Below are positions 23,883 through 32,900 of a DNA stretch of 39,511 nucleotides, one piece after another; the stretch's first letter is position 1, and every line of letters starts with the position of its first letter. Below the pieces are notes generated by a model. The model searched no databases. It saw only the letters and a list, made by a program, of their open reading frames with translations, and was not told the origin of the DNA. The translations under genes and the position numbers were made by a program. Origin of the DNA: an uncultured Bacilli bacterium (GTDB lineage: Bacteria; Bacillota_I; Bacilli_A; RF39; UBA660); assembly GCA_910580185.1 (NCBI GenBank), contig CAJTWC010000009.1, forward strand, positions 1-39,511, in the 5' to 3' direction.

Positions 23883-24758
23883 TCATTTATTTTCTACTAA
23901 CACTATACCATTATTATCCACTTTTTTCAAGTTTTCCAATTTACTAATGCTTTTATTTTTCATTAATATACCAACTTGTCTTCTTGCAATTTTATTAAGA
24001 TAAATTAGTCTTTCCTTTTGAGGTATACCTTTTAAAACTATTTCTGAATTAAGACTTTCTAAATTACTTAAAATAACTAAATGTAATATATCTGTATAAT
24101 CTCTAATGTTACCTTCTAAATTAGGATTATTTTTTCTCCACATTCTTGAAGTCATCCCAAATAAAGCAACATTAACAACATCGGCTTCGTTTGCATAAAT
24201 AAACTTCTTTTGTTTTTCAGTTAGTTTAGGAACCATATAGTTTTTAATTGCATCAGTTTGAAGCGTATAATTTGCTTTTGATATTAATCTACTAACTTCC
24301 CATTCTTTTTTATCTTGATATGCTTCTTTTTTCTTTAACCTTTCAAATTCAGTAATTAAATATAACTTAAATTCTGGTGATAACCAACTTGCAAACTCAA
24401 AAGCTATATCAGGATGAGCGAAAGTTCCGCCATATCTTCCTTGTTTTGATATAATACCAATTGCATTTATACTTTCTATCCATTTTTTGGGAGTTAATAT
24501 AAAAGCATTATTCCCAGATTCTATTTTAAACCCATCGAATTCGATGGAATTAAAATTAGGATTATTTAAATACTCCCACGTTCCCAAAAAAATTATTGTA
24601 TTTAAATTTCTCATCCAGTTTTGAATTATATAATCCGTCCTATCTTTTTCTTTATACTTTGCCAAATCCGTTAGCGATATATAATCAGTACAATTGATAT
24701 TCATTACTCTTATTTCGTTATCTTTTACATTTATAATTTTATTTTCTGCCACATGCAT
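23883..24758 (-). CDS. KilA-N domain protein
   Basis: A 291-residue protein whose residues about 20-145 form a KilA-N domain: DYISLTDLAKYKE, IIQNWMRNLNTIIFLGTWE, RYGGTFAHPDIAFEFASWLSPEFK and LITEFERLK. KilA-N domains bind DNA and occur in phage antirepressors and mobile-element proteins. The C-terminal half (about 150-285) is helical with LTEKQKKFIYANEADVVNVALFG and resembles the C-terminal part of chromosomal KilA-N proteins. AGGAGG lies three bases before the ATG at 24758; a GTG six bases further in has better spacing. It overlaps the next gene by 4 bases. Confidence 0.85.
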   Translation of the reverse strand: MHVAENKIINVKDNEIRVMNINCTDYISLTDLAKYKEKDRTDYIIQNWMRNLNTIIFLGTWEYLNNPNFNSIEFDGFKIESGNNAFILTPKKWIESINAIGIISKQGRYGGTFAHPDIAFEFASWLSPEFKLYLITEFERLKKKEAYQDKKEWEVSRLISKANYTLQTDAIKNYMVPKLTEKQKKFIYANEADVVNVALFGMTSRMWRKNNPNLEGNIRDYTDILHLVILSNLESLNSEIVLKGIPQKERLIYLNKIARRQVGILMKNKSISKLENLKKVDNNGIVLVENK

Positions 24759-24827
24759 TATCCTCCTAAATAATTTTTAGTTTTTATAATACACATGTTA
24801 TATATAATATTTTGTCGTTTATTATAC

Positions 24828-24853
24828 AAAAAAGAAAAGATGTTACTCTTTTC
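24828..24853 (-). terminator. Terminator after the HAD remnant
   Basis: Perfect GAAAAGA and TCTTTTC arms around GTAACA, followed by T6 on the minus strand, about 20 bases past the remnant's stop. Confidence 0.75.
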
Positions 24854-24871
24854 CTGAAATTATTTTTTTAT

Positions 24872-25201
24872 TTAAAAAAGGTTTCTAAGTTTTTCATATA
24901 TATCATACCAACTATAACATCTAATTATGTTATTTCCATTACAATGTTTATTATATTGTGCATCATAACATATTACTGGTAACTTTTTAGAAATATTTTC
25001 TATATTAGACGGTGTATCTTCTATCATTACGTCAATGTTTAAATCTTTACAATAAATTGTTTTATCACCTTTTGTAAAATATATATCATCATAATATATA
25101 TCATTTTCTTCTAACCATTTTAAAACAATACTTCTTTCTCTTTGACCTTCTTCATCTTCCCTTTCGGATTTCCACCTAGCAGTTATTATATATATTTCAT
25201 T
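24872..25201 (-). pseudogene. HAD-family hydrolase missing its N-terminal part
   Basis: An open frame of 109 codons with no start, running from a TGA at 25202-25204. It reads NEIYIITARWKSE, ERSIVLKWLEENDIYYDDIYF, KDLNIDVMIEDTPSNI, VICYDAQYN and SWYDIYEKLRNLF. These are motif II (TAR), motif III/IV (IEDTP) and the C-terminus of a 5'-nucleotidase-like HAD protein. Motif I (DxDGT) and about 70-90 N-terminal residues are absent, and only 16 bases separate the frame from the upstream gene's stop. A deletion has removed the front half. A full HAD gene of similar type exists at 5178-5678. Confidence 0.75.
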
Positions 25202-25217
25202 TCATTCTTCTTTTATG

Positions 25218-26150
25218 CTAATAATGATTAGTTAATGTTCTATGGTATGGCTTTACCATCTTTGATTTATCTTGTCCCAATAGCCATATATAATCATTTA
25301 TGTCCATCCTAGTTAATCTCTTATTAAGCTTTTTATAAATGTAATCAATAACTACAATGTCATTTGCTCTTATCTCCACTTCCATATTAGAATCTTCTTT
25401 TAATTCAACTTTATTGTCAACTAAATTAGATAATTCTCTACTAAATTCAAGTATTCCAAAGCAACGCATTACTTGTGGAATTTTATAATCTGCACATCCA
25501 CATAAATTACTATAATCTACTTTTACGTTTTCTAATTTTTCTCTAATATGTAAAACATCGGAAACTAGTAATTGAGCTCTTTTATAAAAATATATTTTTT
25601 CTTCCTTATACTCACTTTCATCTTTGAAATATTCTAAATTGCTAATTACATATTCAAATAAGGTTTTATCATCATAAATATCTTTTATTAAAGAATAAAA
25701 ATCATTGCCATTTTTCCTTAAAAATTTATTCATTAAAACTAAATTATTATATCTATCTTCTAATAACGGAATTTCGGTATTAGCCTTTAAAAAATCAGAA
25801 AACTCCTCGAATGACATATCAAAATTTTTACCTGATTTCAATCTATTAATTACCAAATACATCATTGCAAATGAACCATCTAACTCGCCTTCTGTAATTT
25901 TAATAGTCCATTTAGGCTCTCCCCAAAAACAATAATCTCCAATGGTATGATATATTAACAAGAAATTAATTATATTTTTAACATCCATATCCAATATACC
26001 AAAGGGATTTGATTCTAACCAATGTTTATTCTTTGATAAATCAAAGACCTCAATGATTTCATCTAACCTATTATAATTAATTCTTACATCTTTAGAATTT
26101 TGACTTACAAATTTCGTAGTTTCTTCTATTTTATATAATATATCTTTCAT
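25218..26150 (-). CDS. Queuosine salvage protein (DUF2419/Qng1 family)
   Basis: A 310-residue protein that aligns by eye along its whole length with the queuosine salvage family, known in eukaryotes as Qng1, which cleaves queuosine-5'-phosphate to free queuine for tRNA modification. Motifs in order: CFWGEPKWTI (74-83), GSFAMMYLVINRL, IPLLEDRYNNL, YKRAQLLVSD (189-198), ADYKIPQVMR (220-229), EVEIRA (257-262) and PYHRTLTNHY at the C-terminus. Bacterial members are known but scattered. Its operon neighbours are a RhuM-family gene and a HAD remnant. Preceded by a weak ribosome site (GAGGT) at 26150. Confidence 0.88.
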   Translation of the reverse strand: MKDILYKIEETTKFVSQNSKDVRINYNRLDEIIEVFDLSKNKHWLESNPFGILDMDVKNIINFLLIYHTIGDYCFWGEPKWTIKITEGELDGSFAMMYLVINRLKSGKNFDMSFEEFSDFLKANTEIPLLEDRYNNLVLMNKFLRKNGNDFYSLIKDIYDDKTLFEYVISNLEYFKDESEYKEEKIYFYKRAQLLVSDVLHIREKLENVKVDYSNLCGCADYKIPQVMRCFGILEFSRELSNLVDNKVELKEDSNMEVEIRANDIVVIDYIYKKLNKRLTRMDINDYIWLLGQDKSKMVKPYHRTLTNHY

Positions 26151-26161
26151 AACAAATACCT

Positions 26162-27188
26162 CTAAATATTTTTATTTTCTTCTAAATATCTTTTATACAT
26201 TTCATCCATTGAAGAAATATATTCTTTATCCTGTTTTACTCTATATTTTTCATATTCTTTATCAGCTTTAAGGGCAGCTTTTTTATGAGAAATCTTACCA
26301 GCATCATTTAATATTTTCTTTTTTCTAAACGCTAATAAATCATCAGTTATATCTATCCATTTTTTCATTGTCATAACCTTTTGTTCTTCTGCCATATCTT
26401 CTGCATAATCCAAATAAAAGTTAGTTAAGTTATTTAATTTTCTTATCTCATCTTCGTTTAAATAATTTTTAGCAACACTAACGTCATATTTATATATCAT
26501 ACCATCTGGAGAATTTTTCCAATTAGTAAGGTCTAGATTTTCTTTGTTAGAATCAACTATTTCATAGATAAGTTCTGCTGCGGTTTTTTCCAGTTATAGC
26601 ATAATATAACTTATTTTGTACTATCTTAAAGAACGTATAAGCTTCATCAGAATCCTTATTATAATCAACTGAAGTATTAATAAATAAATCAGTAAGTTTT
26701 TGATAAGACATTCTCTCGCTGGTACGAATAACCTTAATTCTTTCAAGTAATTCTTCGAAGTACTTTTGATTAAATTTATTCCCCTTTAAAAATCTATCAT
26801 CATTTAAAGCGAAACCTTTAATCATATATTCCTTTATAATCTTATTAGCCCATGTTCTAAATTTAATAGCTTTTTTAGAATTTACCCTAAATCCAATAGA
26901 AATAATCATATCAAGATTGTAATATTCTATTTTTCTTTTTACATTTCTGTTACCTTCAAGTTGAACTTGTTCCAAAATGGAACAAGTTGAATTTCTAAAT
27001 AGTTCTTCTTCATAGATGTTATTAATATGTTTAGTTATAGCTGGTCTTTGTACATCAAATAAGCTCGCGATAGCATTTGTATTTAACCATACATCTTCAT
27101 CAATTAGTCTCACTTCAACTTTTACATTTCCAACTTCATCATTATAAAATATTATATTATCTTCATTGCCTATCATTTTTTCTTTCAT
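26162..27188 (-). pseudogene. RhuM-family protein, split by a one-base frameshift
   Basis: The first 203 residues (to ...LYYAITGK) and the last 110 or so residues (from MIYKYDVSVAKNYLNEDE) are the two parts of one RhuM/virulence-associated protein. In the gap, dropping one base from the T6 run at 26584-26589 (A6 in the coding strand) restores TAAELIYEIVDSN...LTNWKNSPDG and joins both frames, giving about 341 residues, the usual family length. The N-terminus has VWLNTNAIASLFDVQRPAITKHI and FRVNSKKAIKFRTWA. RhuM homologues are linked to mobile islands. AAGGAGG stands 11 bases before the ATG at 27188. The extra base could be real, phase-variable or a sequencing error. Confidence 0.85.
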
Positions 27189-27221
27189 TCAACCCAAAAC
27201 CTCCTTGATTAATTCTTTATA

Positions 27222-27251
27222 TTAATATTAATTATTTAAATAATTTGTCAA
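27222..27251 (-). promoter_or_regulatory. Promoter of the rhuM-queuosine salvage run
   Basis: TTGACA (27246-27251), 18 bases, TATTAA (27222-27227) on the minus strand, followed by AAGGAGG. Confidence 0.5.
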
Positions 27252-27261
27252 ATTTTATCAA

Positions 27262-27894
27262 TTACTTTCTTAATATGAATTCCCAAGTATATTTTTTATT
27301 ACCTAAACGAACGGTTTCATCCTCGTTTAAAATTACTACATCCCATTTTTTAGTTAATATGTCAAATTGTTTTTTATTAAATAATCTACGATGCCTTTTC
27401 TCTTTAGTATCATAATAAAAATTTTCTTCTACTTCTATACAATTATCATTAGCATAGTTATTTTTATCAGAATTCATTCTTCCTATAAATACCCCCCCTG
27501 GTTTTAATACTCTATATATATCATCAAATATTTCTATTGTTTTATCCATCATAAAATAATGTAATGAAAGATTAGCATTTACTAAATCTAAATCATTATC
27601 TTTAAATGGTAACCCTTCTAATACATCAAACTTCATAGTAGTTGCGTCTGGATATAATTTTTTTAATTTTTGTAAAGCAAATGAGGATATATCACACGAA
27701 ATTACATTAAAATTATGTTTTATTAGCCAATCTGTGTCTTGACCTAATCCGCATCCTAAATCTATTGCATCTTTTCCATTTAACCCTAAAATAATATCTT
27801 GATATTTATCCATCCAGTTATCTTTAAGAAAGTCTAGTTTATATTCTTTTACATCTTTATAATAAGTTTCATTCCAAAATTTCTCATCATTCAT
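27262..27894 (-). CDS. Class I SAM-dependent methyltransferase
   Basis: A 210-residue methyltransferase. Motif I is AIDLGCGLGQDTDWL, motif II VISCDISSFAL, then FDVLEGLPFKDNDLDLVNANLSLHYF and the post-motif VLKPGGVFIGRMNS. The fold resembles small-molecule methyltransferases (UbiE/TehB-like), but the substrate is unknown. AAAGGAG precedes the ATG at 27894. The start follows the stop of the rlmD-like gene by three bases, so the two are cotranscribed. Confidence 0.87.
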   Translation of the reverse strand: MNDEKFWNETYYKDVKEYKLDFLKDNWMDKYQDIILGLNGKDAIDLGCGLGQDTDWLIKHNFNVISCDISSFALQKLKKLYPDATTMKFDVLEGLPFKDNDLDLVNANLSLHYFMMDKTIEIFDDIYRVLKPGGVFIGRMNSDKNNYANDNCIEVEENFYYDTKEKRHRRLFNKKQFDILTKKWDVVILNEDETVRLGNKKYTWEFILRK

Positions 27895-27897
27895 ATC

Positions 27898-29163
27898 TTA
27901 TTCTCCTTTTTGTACCAACAATGTAACACACTCAACATGTGCCGTATTAGGAAACATATCAACTGGGACTACTTTTTTAACTTCATATAAATCATTTAAA
28001 TAAGATAAATCCCTTGCCATAGTAACTGGATTACACGATATGTAAATTATTTTTTTAGGTAGTAATTTTTTCATTACTGCGATAGCTTTTCTATCTACAC
28101 CTTTTCTTGGAGGATCAACAAATATAACATCTATCCTTTCTTTTATCTTAGTTATTTCTTTAGTAGCATCGCCACATATAAACCTAACGTTATTTATATT
28201 ATTTATTTTTAAATTTTCCTTAGCATCAATTATTGCATCTTCTACTATTTCTATACCTATTACTTTTTTTACGTGTTCTGCTACTATACTAGTAATAGTT
28301 CCTGTTCCACAGTATAAATCAAGAACTACATCTTCTTTGTTTAACTTAGCTAATTTTATTGCTGTTTTATATAATTTTTCTGTTTGTATACTATTTACCT
28401 GAAAAAATGATTTAGAAGATACATTAAACATTAAACCATTTGTAAGTTCTTTTATATAACCATTTCCATAAACTATCTTATCGTTAAAAATAACCGTTTT
28501 CAACTTACCCAAATTAGTTGTTAAATAATCTAATACTCTAATATCTTTATCACTATTTGACTCTATATCAATTAATAATTCATTTAATGCATTTCCATAT
28601 TTAATTGTGATATTTTTTATTTCGTTTTCATTATACTCTATGTATCTTCTAATTATATTCAAGGCTTTATTTATATCATCTTCACATAAAAGACACTCTT
28701 TTATATCTATTAATCTGTAAGTTCCTTCTTCATAAAAACCGGTTTTATTATTTTCCACTTTAAAACTAGCTTTATTTCTGTAATTATCTTCTTTATAAGA
28801 GGATAAAGTTTCTTCAACCGGTACGTTAATTTTACCAATTCTTTTTAAAGCATTTTCTACCTTTTCTTTTTTAAACTTTAAATTTTCTTTAGCTTCTTGA
28901 TGTCTTAAATCGCAACCACCACACTCATCGTAATAAGGACATCTAGACTTAGTTCTTTTATCACTAGCTTCCAATATCTCTATTAATTTTCCTCTTGCAA
29001 AATTCTTTTTTATCTCAGTAATCCTAATTCTAACCTTTTCACCAGGTAAAGTTTTTGGTACAAACACTACCATACCGCCCACTTTACACACACCTTTTCC
29101 CTCGTTTTCTAAAGCGGTAATTTTTGTTTCATATATTTCATCTATCTTAATAGTTCCTAACAT
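27898..29163 (-). CDS. rlmD: 23S rRNA (uracil-C5) methyltransferase, RlmD/RlmCD type
   Basis: A 421-residue RNA m5U methyltransferase of the TrmA/RlmD family. It has an N-terminal TRAM domain (about 5-60, KITALENEGKGVCKVGG), the 4Fe-4S cysteines in CPYYDECGGCDLRHQ, GNGYIKE.., SFFQVN, SAM motif LDLYCGTGTI, DPPRKG and the catalytic Cys in YISCNPVTMARDL. RlmCD (both U747 and U1939) or RlmD activity cannot be told apart. The ATG at 29163 follows GGGTGAT. Its own promoter overlaps the terminator of the previous gene. Confidence 0.92.
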   Translation of the reverse strand: MLGTIKIDEIYETKITALENEGKGVCKVGGMVVFVPKTLPGEKVRIRITEIKKNFARGKLIEILEASDKRTKSRCPYYDECGGCDLRHQEAKENLKFKKEKVENALKRIGKINVPVEETLSSYKEDNYRNKASFKVENNKTGFYEEGTYRLIDIKECLLCEDDINKALNIIRRYIEYNENEIKNITIKYGNALNELLIDIESNSDKDIRVLDYLTTNLGKLKTVIFNDKIVYGNGYIKELTNGLMFNVSSKSFFQVNSIQTEKLYKTAIKLAKLNKEDVVLDLYCGTGTITSIVAEHVKKVIGIEIVEDAIIDAKENLKINNINNVRFICGDATKEITKIKERIDVIFVDPPRKGVDRKAIAVMKKLLPKKIIYISCNPVTMARDLSYLNDLYEVKKVVPVDMFPNTAHVECVTLLVQKGE

Positions 29164-29179
29164 GTTATCACCCATAATA

Positions 29180-29208
29180 ATTATACCGTATTATGCACTT
29201 TTAGCCAA
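29180..29208 (-). promoter_or_regulatory. Promoter of the rlmD-like gene
   Basis: TTGGCT (29203-29208), exactly 17 bases, TATAAT (29180-29185) on the minus strand; the -35 overlaps the T-run of the preceding terminator. Confidence 0.6.
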
Positions 29209-29240
29209 AAAAAAAATAAGTCTTTGTAAACTTATTTTTT
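29206..29240 (-). terminator. Terminator overlapping the end of the 222-residue gene
   Basis: AAAAAATAAGT and ACTTATTTTTT form an 11-bp stem, with the last Lys codons and the TAA in the first arm, followed by more T. Confidence 0.75.
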
Positions 29241-29900
29241 CTTTTTATTATTCTTCTTCTGTTTTTTTTGCATAGTAGGATTAGGCCTTGGTTTTATTAA
29301 TTTATTATTAAATGTTGCAGAATAATAGGATGATAATGAAATTGCAGCTTCTCTAGCTTCTAAAATTTGATTTTTCGATAATTTTTCACTTGTTATTATC
29401 TTATCATCTAAAACGCAAGTAACCGAAATAGGTATAACAATCCTTTTACCACTAAGATTTGATAAAATATCATCAACTGTTCTCATACTATCAACTTTTT
29501 TGGCGAATGGATTTATTTCAAATAAAATATATGTATCACAACCTTCTGGTGATACTACCAATTCTAATTTATTTTCGAAATTTTCATACATAAGCATTGG
29601 AAAAGAGTTTAATTTTTCCCAATTTTGTTCAGCGAAAACTTCATTAATTGCCTCTGCTGTTTTAATCATATTTCTTCTTTTAAATGGGCTTAAGTTATTG
29701 TATACTGTTTTTATCTTTTTATCATCGCAAGAAACATTAGTATTTCCAGTAAATCCCAAAGAAGATAAAAAAGTTTGTCTAGTGGTTTTAAATTCAAATT
29801 CCTGATTATTACTAAAAGTCATTTTAAATTTTCTTCTAGTAAGGTTTTCATCGCAATTCTTAATAGCTCCCCTTACTGTTACAAGTTGTAAATAATCCAT
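29232..29900 (-). CDS. Unknown protein with basic tail
   Basis: A 222-residue protein I do not recognise. The first 50 residues look like a strand-rich domain (MDYLQLVTVRGAIKNCDENL), the middle is mixed, and residues about 200-222 are nearly all K/N/R, Q and P, resembling nucleic-acid-binding tails. There are a few cysteines but no CxxC pair, and no membrane span. A ribosome site AAGGGGG precedes the ATG at 29900. It has its own near-consensus promoter and terminator, so it is expressed separately from nifJ. Confidence 0.7.
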   Translation of the reverse strand: MDYLQLVTVRGAIKNCDENLTRRKFKMTFSNNQEFEFKTTRQTFLSSLGFTGNTNVSCDDKKIKTVYNNLSPFKRRNMIKTAEAINEVFAEQNWEKLNSFPMLMYENFENKLELVVSPEGCDTYILFEINPFAKKVDSMRTVDDILSNLSGKRIVIPISVTCVLDDKIITSEKLSKNQILEAREAAISLSSYYSATFNNKLIKPRPNPTMQKKQKKNNKKKK

Positions 29901-29927
29901 ATAAAATCCCCCTTTTGAATGTCGTTT

Positions 29928-29956
29928 ATAATAACAAAAAAGAAAAGTATTGTCAA
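29928..29956 (-). promoter_or_regulatory. Promoter of the 222-residue gene
   Basis: Perfect TTGACA (29951-29956), exactly 17 bases, TATTAT (29928-29933) on the minus strand. The -35 lies inside the loop of the nifJ terminator. Confidence 0.7.
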
Positions 29957-29966
29957 ATTACTCTTC
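29936..29966 (-). terminator. Terminator overlapping the nifJ stop codon
   Basis: GAAGAGTA and TACTTTTC (one G-T pair) around a nine-base loop, followed by T6. The first arm holds the final Glu codons of nifJ and most of its TAA. Confidence 0.7.
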
Positions 29967-32900
29967 TTCTGATAGTTTTTTATAATAATTAAAACGCTTT
30001 ATAGCATTATTTTTATTGTTTTCAAATAATTCTTTTGCTCTTTGTTCATTAACAAGCTTAGTCATTGCATATCTGTTTTCCTTAGATAAAAACTCTTCAT
30101 ATTTGTCAAAGTCCGGATTTTTATAATCTAAGCTTAACTTTTTAATATCTGGATCATATCTAAAAATTGGCCAGTATCCACTTTCAACGGCTAATTTTTC
30201 TTCATTAATGCTATCTTTCATACCTGATTTAATACCATGATTAATACATGGTGAATACGCAATTATAATTGATGGTCCATTATGCTTTTCAGCTTCTGTA
30301 AATGCTTTTATCGTCTGCTGCATATTAGCTCCTAAACTAATTTCTGCAACATAAACATTATCATAAGTCATCGCCATTCTTGCTAAATCTTTTTTCTGTC
30401 CTTCTTTACCGTTATAAGCAAACTTAGCATTTGCACCGCTTCTGGTTGATTTAGAAGTTTGACCGCCAGTATTAGAATATACTTCCGTATCTAATACTAA
30501 TATGTTTACGTTATCATTTCTTGATAACACATGATCTAGACCGCCAAACCCAATATCATAGGCCCATCCATCGCCACCTATCATCCATATTGATTTTGGC
30601 ATAATGTATTTTTTTAACCTTTCAGCTTTAATTGCTTCACTAAAATCAAAGTTATTAATCATATCTTCTGCTGCTTTGACATCATTTTCATTTTCTAGCC
30701 ATCTATCTGCAAGCTCCTTATTTTTTTCCGATAAACTACTATTTCTAAGGATTGTTTTTATTCTTTCCTTTTGAACTATATCACCAATTTTAATACCCAA
30801 TCCAAATTCCGCATTATCTTCAAATAATGAGTTTGCCCACGAAACATTCCATGGCATAGAAGGATGAGATGCTCCATATATTGATGAGCAACCAGTTGCG
30901 TTTGCAACCACTAACCTTTCTCCAAAAAGCTGGGTTAATATTTTTAAGTAAGGTGTTTCTCCACAACCAGCGCAAGCTCCAGAAAATTCAAACAATGGTT
31001 TTTCAAAACCAACGCCCTTGATTGTGTTTTTAGGGGCAATATTTTTGTTTTTAACATTTTCAAATAATAATGACACGTTTTTCTTAGGTGCATCATCTTT
31101 ATTTTTCATTATTACTGCCTTATCTTTTACTGGACATACACTTTCACACACACCACAACCAGTACAATCTTTCCAAGAAACTCCCATATAATAATATAAA
31201 CCTTCTTTACCCTTTACTTTTGCAACCTTATCTTTAAGATCATATTTGTCTACTTCTTCTTCAGTTAAAACAAATGGTCTTATTACCGCATGAGGGCAAG
31301 CTAGTACGCACATATTACACTGAAGACATTTTTCTTTATCCCAACATGGAAGCATATTCGATATGTTTCTTTTTTCTAACTTACTTGTTTCTGGATCAAA
31401 TGATCCATCCATATGTTTTTCAAAATCACTTACCGTAAGCTGATTCCCTTCAAGATTAGAAATTTTTTCCATAACCTTATCTTTAATTAAATTAACAGGG
31501 CTTTCTTCTTCTGGTTTCAAAGAAGTCATATTTATATCAACTTTAATTAATTTATCATTTACTTCTTCTATAGCATCTAAGTTGGCATCTACCACCTCGG
31601 CACCCTTCTTAGAAAATTTCTTTCTTATTTGTTCTTTTATCTTTTTGATAATAACTTCGTAGTTAACAAGTTTGCCTACTTTAAAAATAGCAGTTTCCAT
31701 TATCATACTTACCTTGTTTGGTATGTTATGCCTTCTTGCAATATCAAAAGCATCTATCGTGTAAAATTCTATATTTTTATCAATTATCACTTTTTTTACT
31801 CTATTTGGTAAAAAGTCAATTAAATCTTCATCTTTTCTATCAGTTACCAAAATAAACGTACCATTATTTTTAATTTTATCTAAAATATTATATCTTAATA
31901 AATAAGTATCTTTAGTACAAACTAAGGTATTTGCACTTTCAACATAATATGGTCTATTTATATCTTCTCTTGCTATTCTAAGGTGAGATTTAGTTACTCC
32001 GCCAGACTTTTTTGAATCGTACTGAAAATATCCTTGAACAAACGCATCAGTATAATTTCCCATAATGGTTATTATATCTTTAGAAGCAGTTACCATTCCA
32101 TCTGAGCCATATCCATATATCAAAAGTTCCCTTGTACCCTTATGTTTAACTTTATAATCACAAACAGGTATACTTTTATGCGTTAAATCATCTTCTATTC
32201 CAACCGTAAAACCAGTAAAACAATTTGGATCATCCAAAAAGTCAAACACCGCTTTAATACACGCAGCATCAGTATTCTTACTTGAAAGTCCATATCTTCC
32301 CCCTATTATTTTAGGCGGAATATCTTTCCCTTGAAACATTGAACATACGTCTAAGTATAAAGGCTCTCCTGCTGATCCTGGTTCTTTCGTTCTGTCTAAA
32401 ACAGCTATCTTTTTAACTGTTTTAGGAATTACGTTCATAAAATACTTTTTACTAAATGGTCTATATAAATGGACTTCAATTAATCCAAGGCCTTCTTCAT
32501 TTTCAATTACTTCTTTTACAGTATCGCAAACAGACCCCATTGCAACAATAACCTTAGTAGCATTCTTATCTCCATAATAATTAAATGGTTTATAATCTTT
32601 ACCTGTTATTTTATTTATCTTTTCCATATAACTATTTACGACATCAGGCATTTTATCATACTTAACGTTTCTAGCTTCGGTATTTTGAAAATATACATCA
32701 TCATTTTCAGTTGTACCACGAATAACCTTACTAGCTATCATACTTTTATCTTTAAAATCCGTTAAAGCCTTTTTATTTAACATGTAAAGTAAATCTTCAC
32801 CATCTAATATTTCTATCTTTTTAAGTTCATGAGATGTTCTAAAACCATCAAAAAAGTTAAGTACTGGCATGCTATTTTCGATTGCAGATAAATAAGATAC

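Noticed and set aside
24872..25201. Frameshifted but otherwise full HAD gene
   Set aside because: Only 16 bases separate it from the upstream gene, and no other frame there encodes motif I, so the N-terminal part is truly missing.
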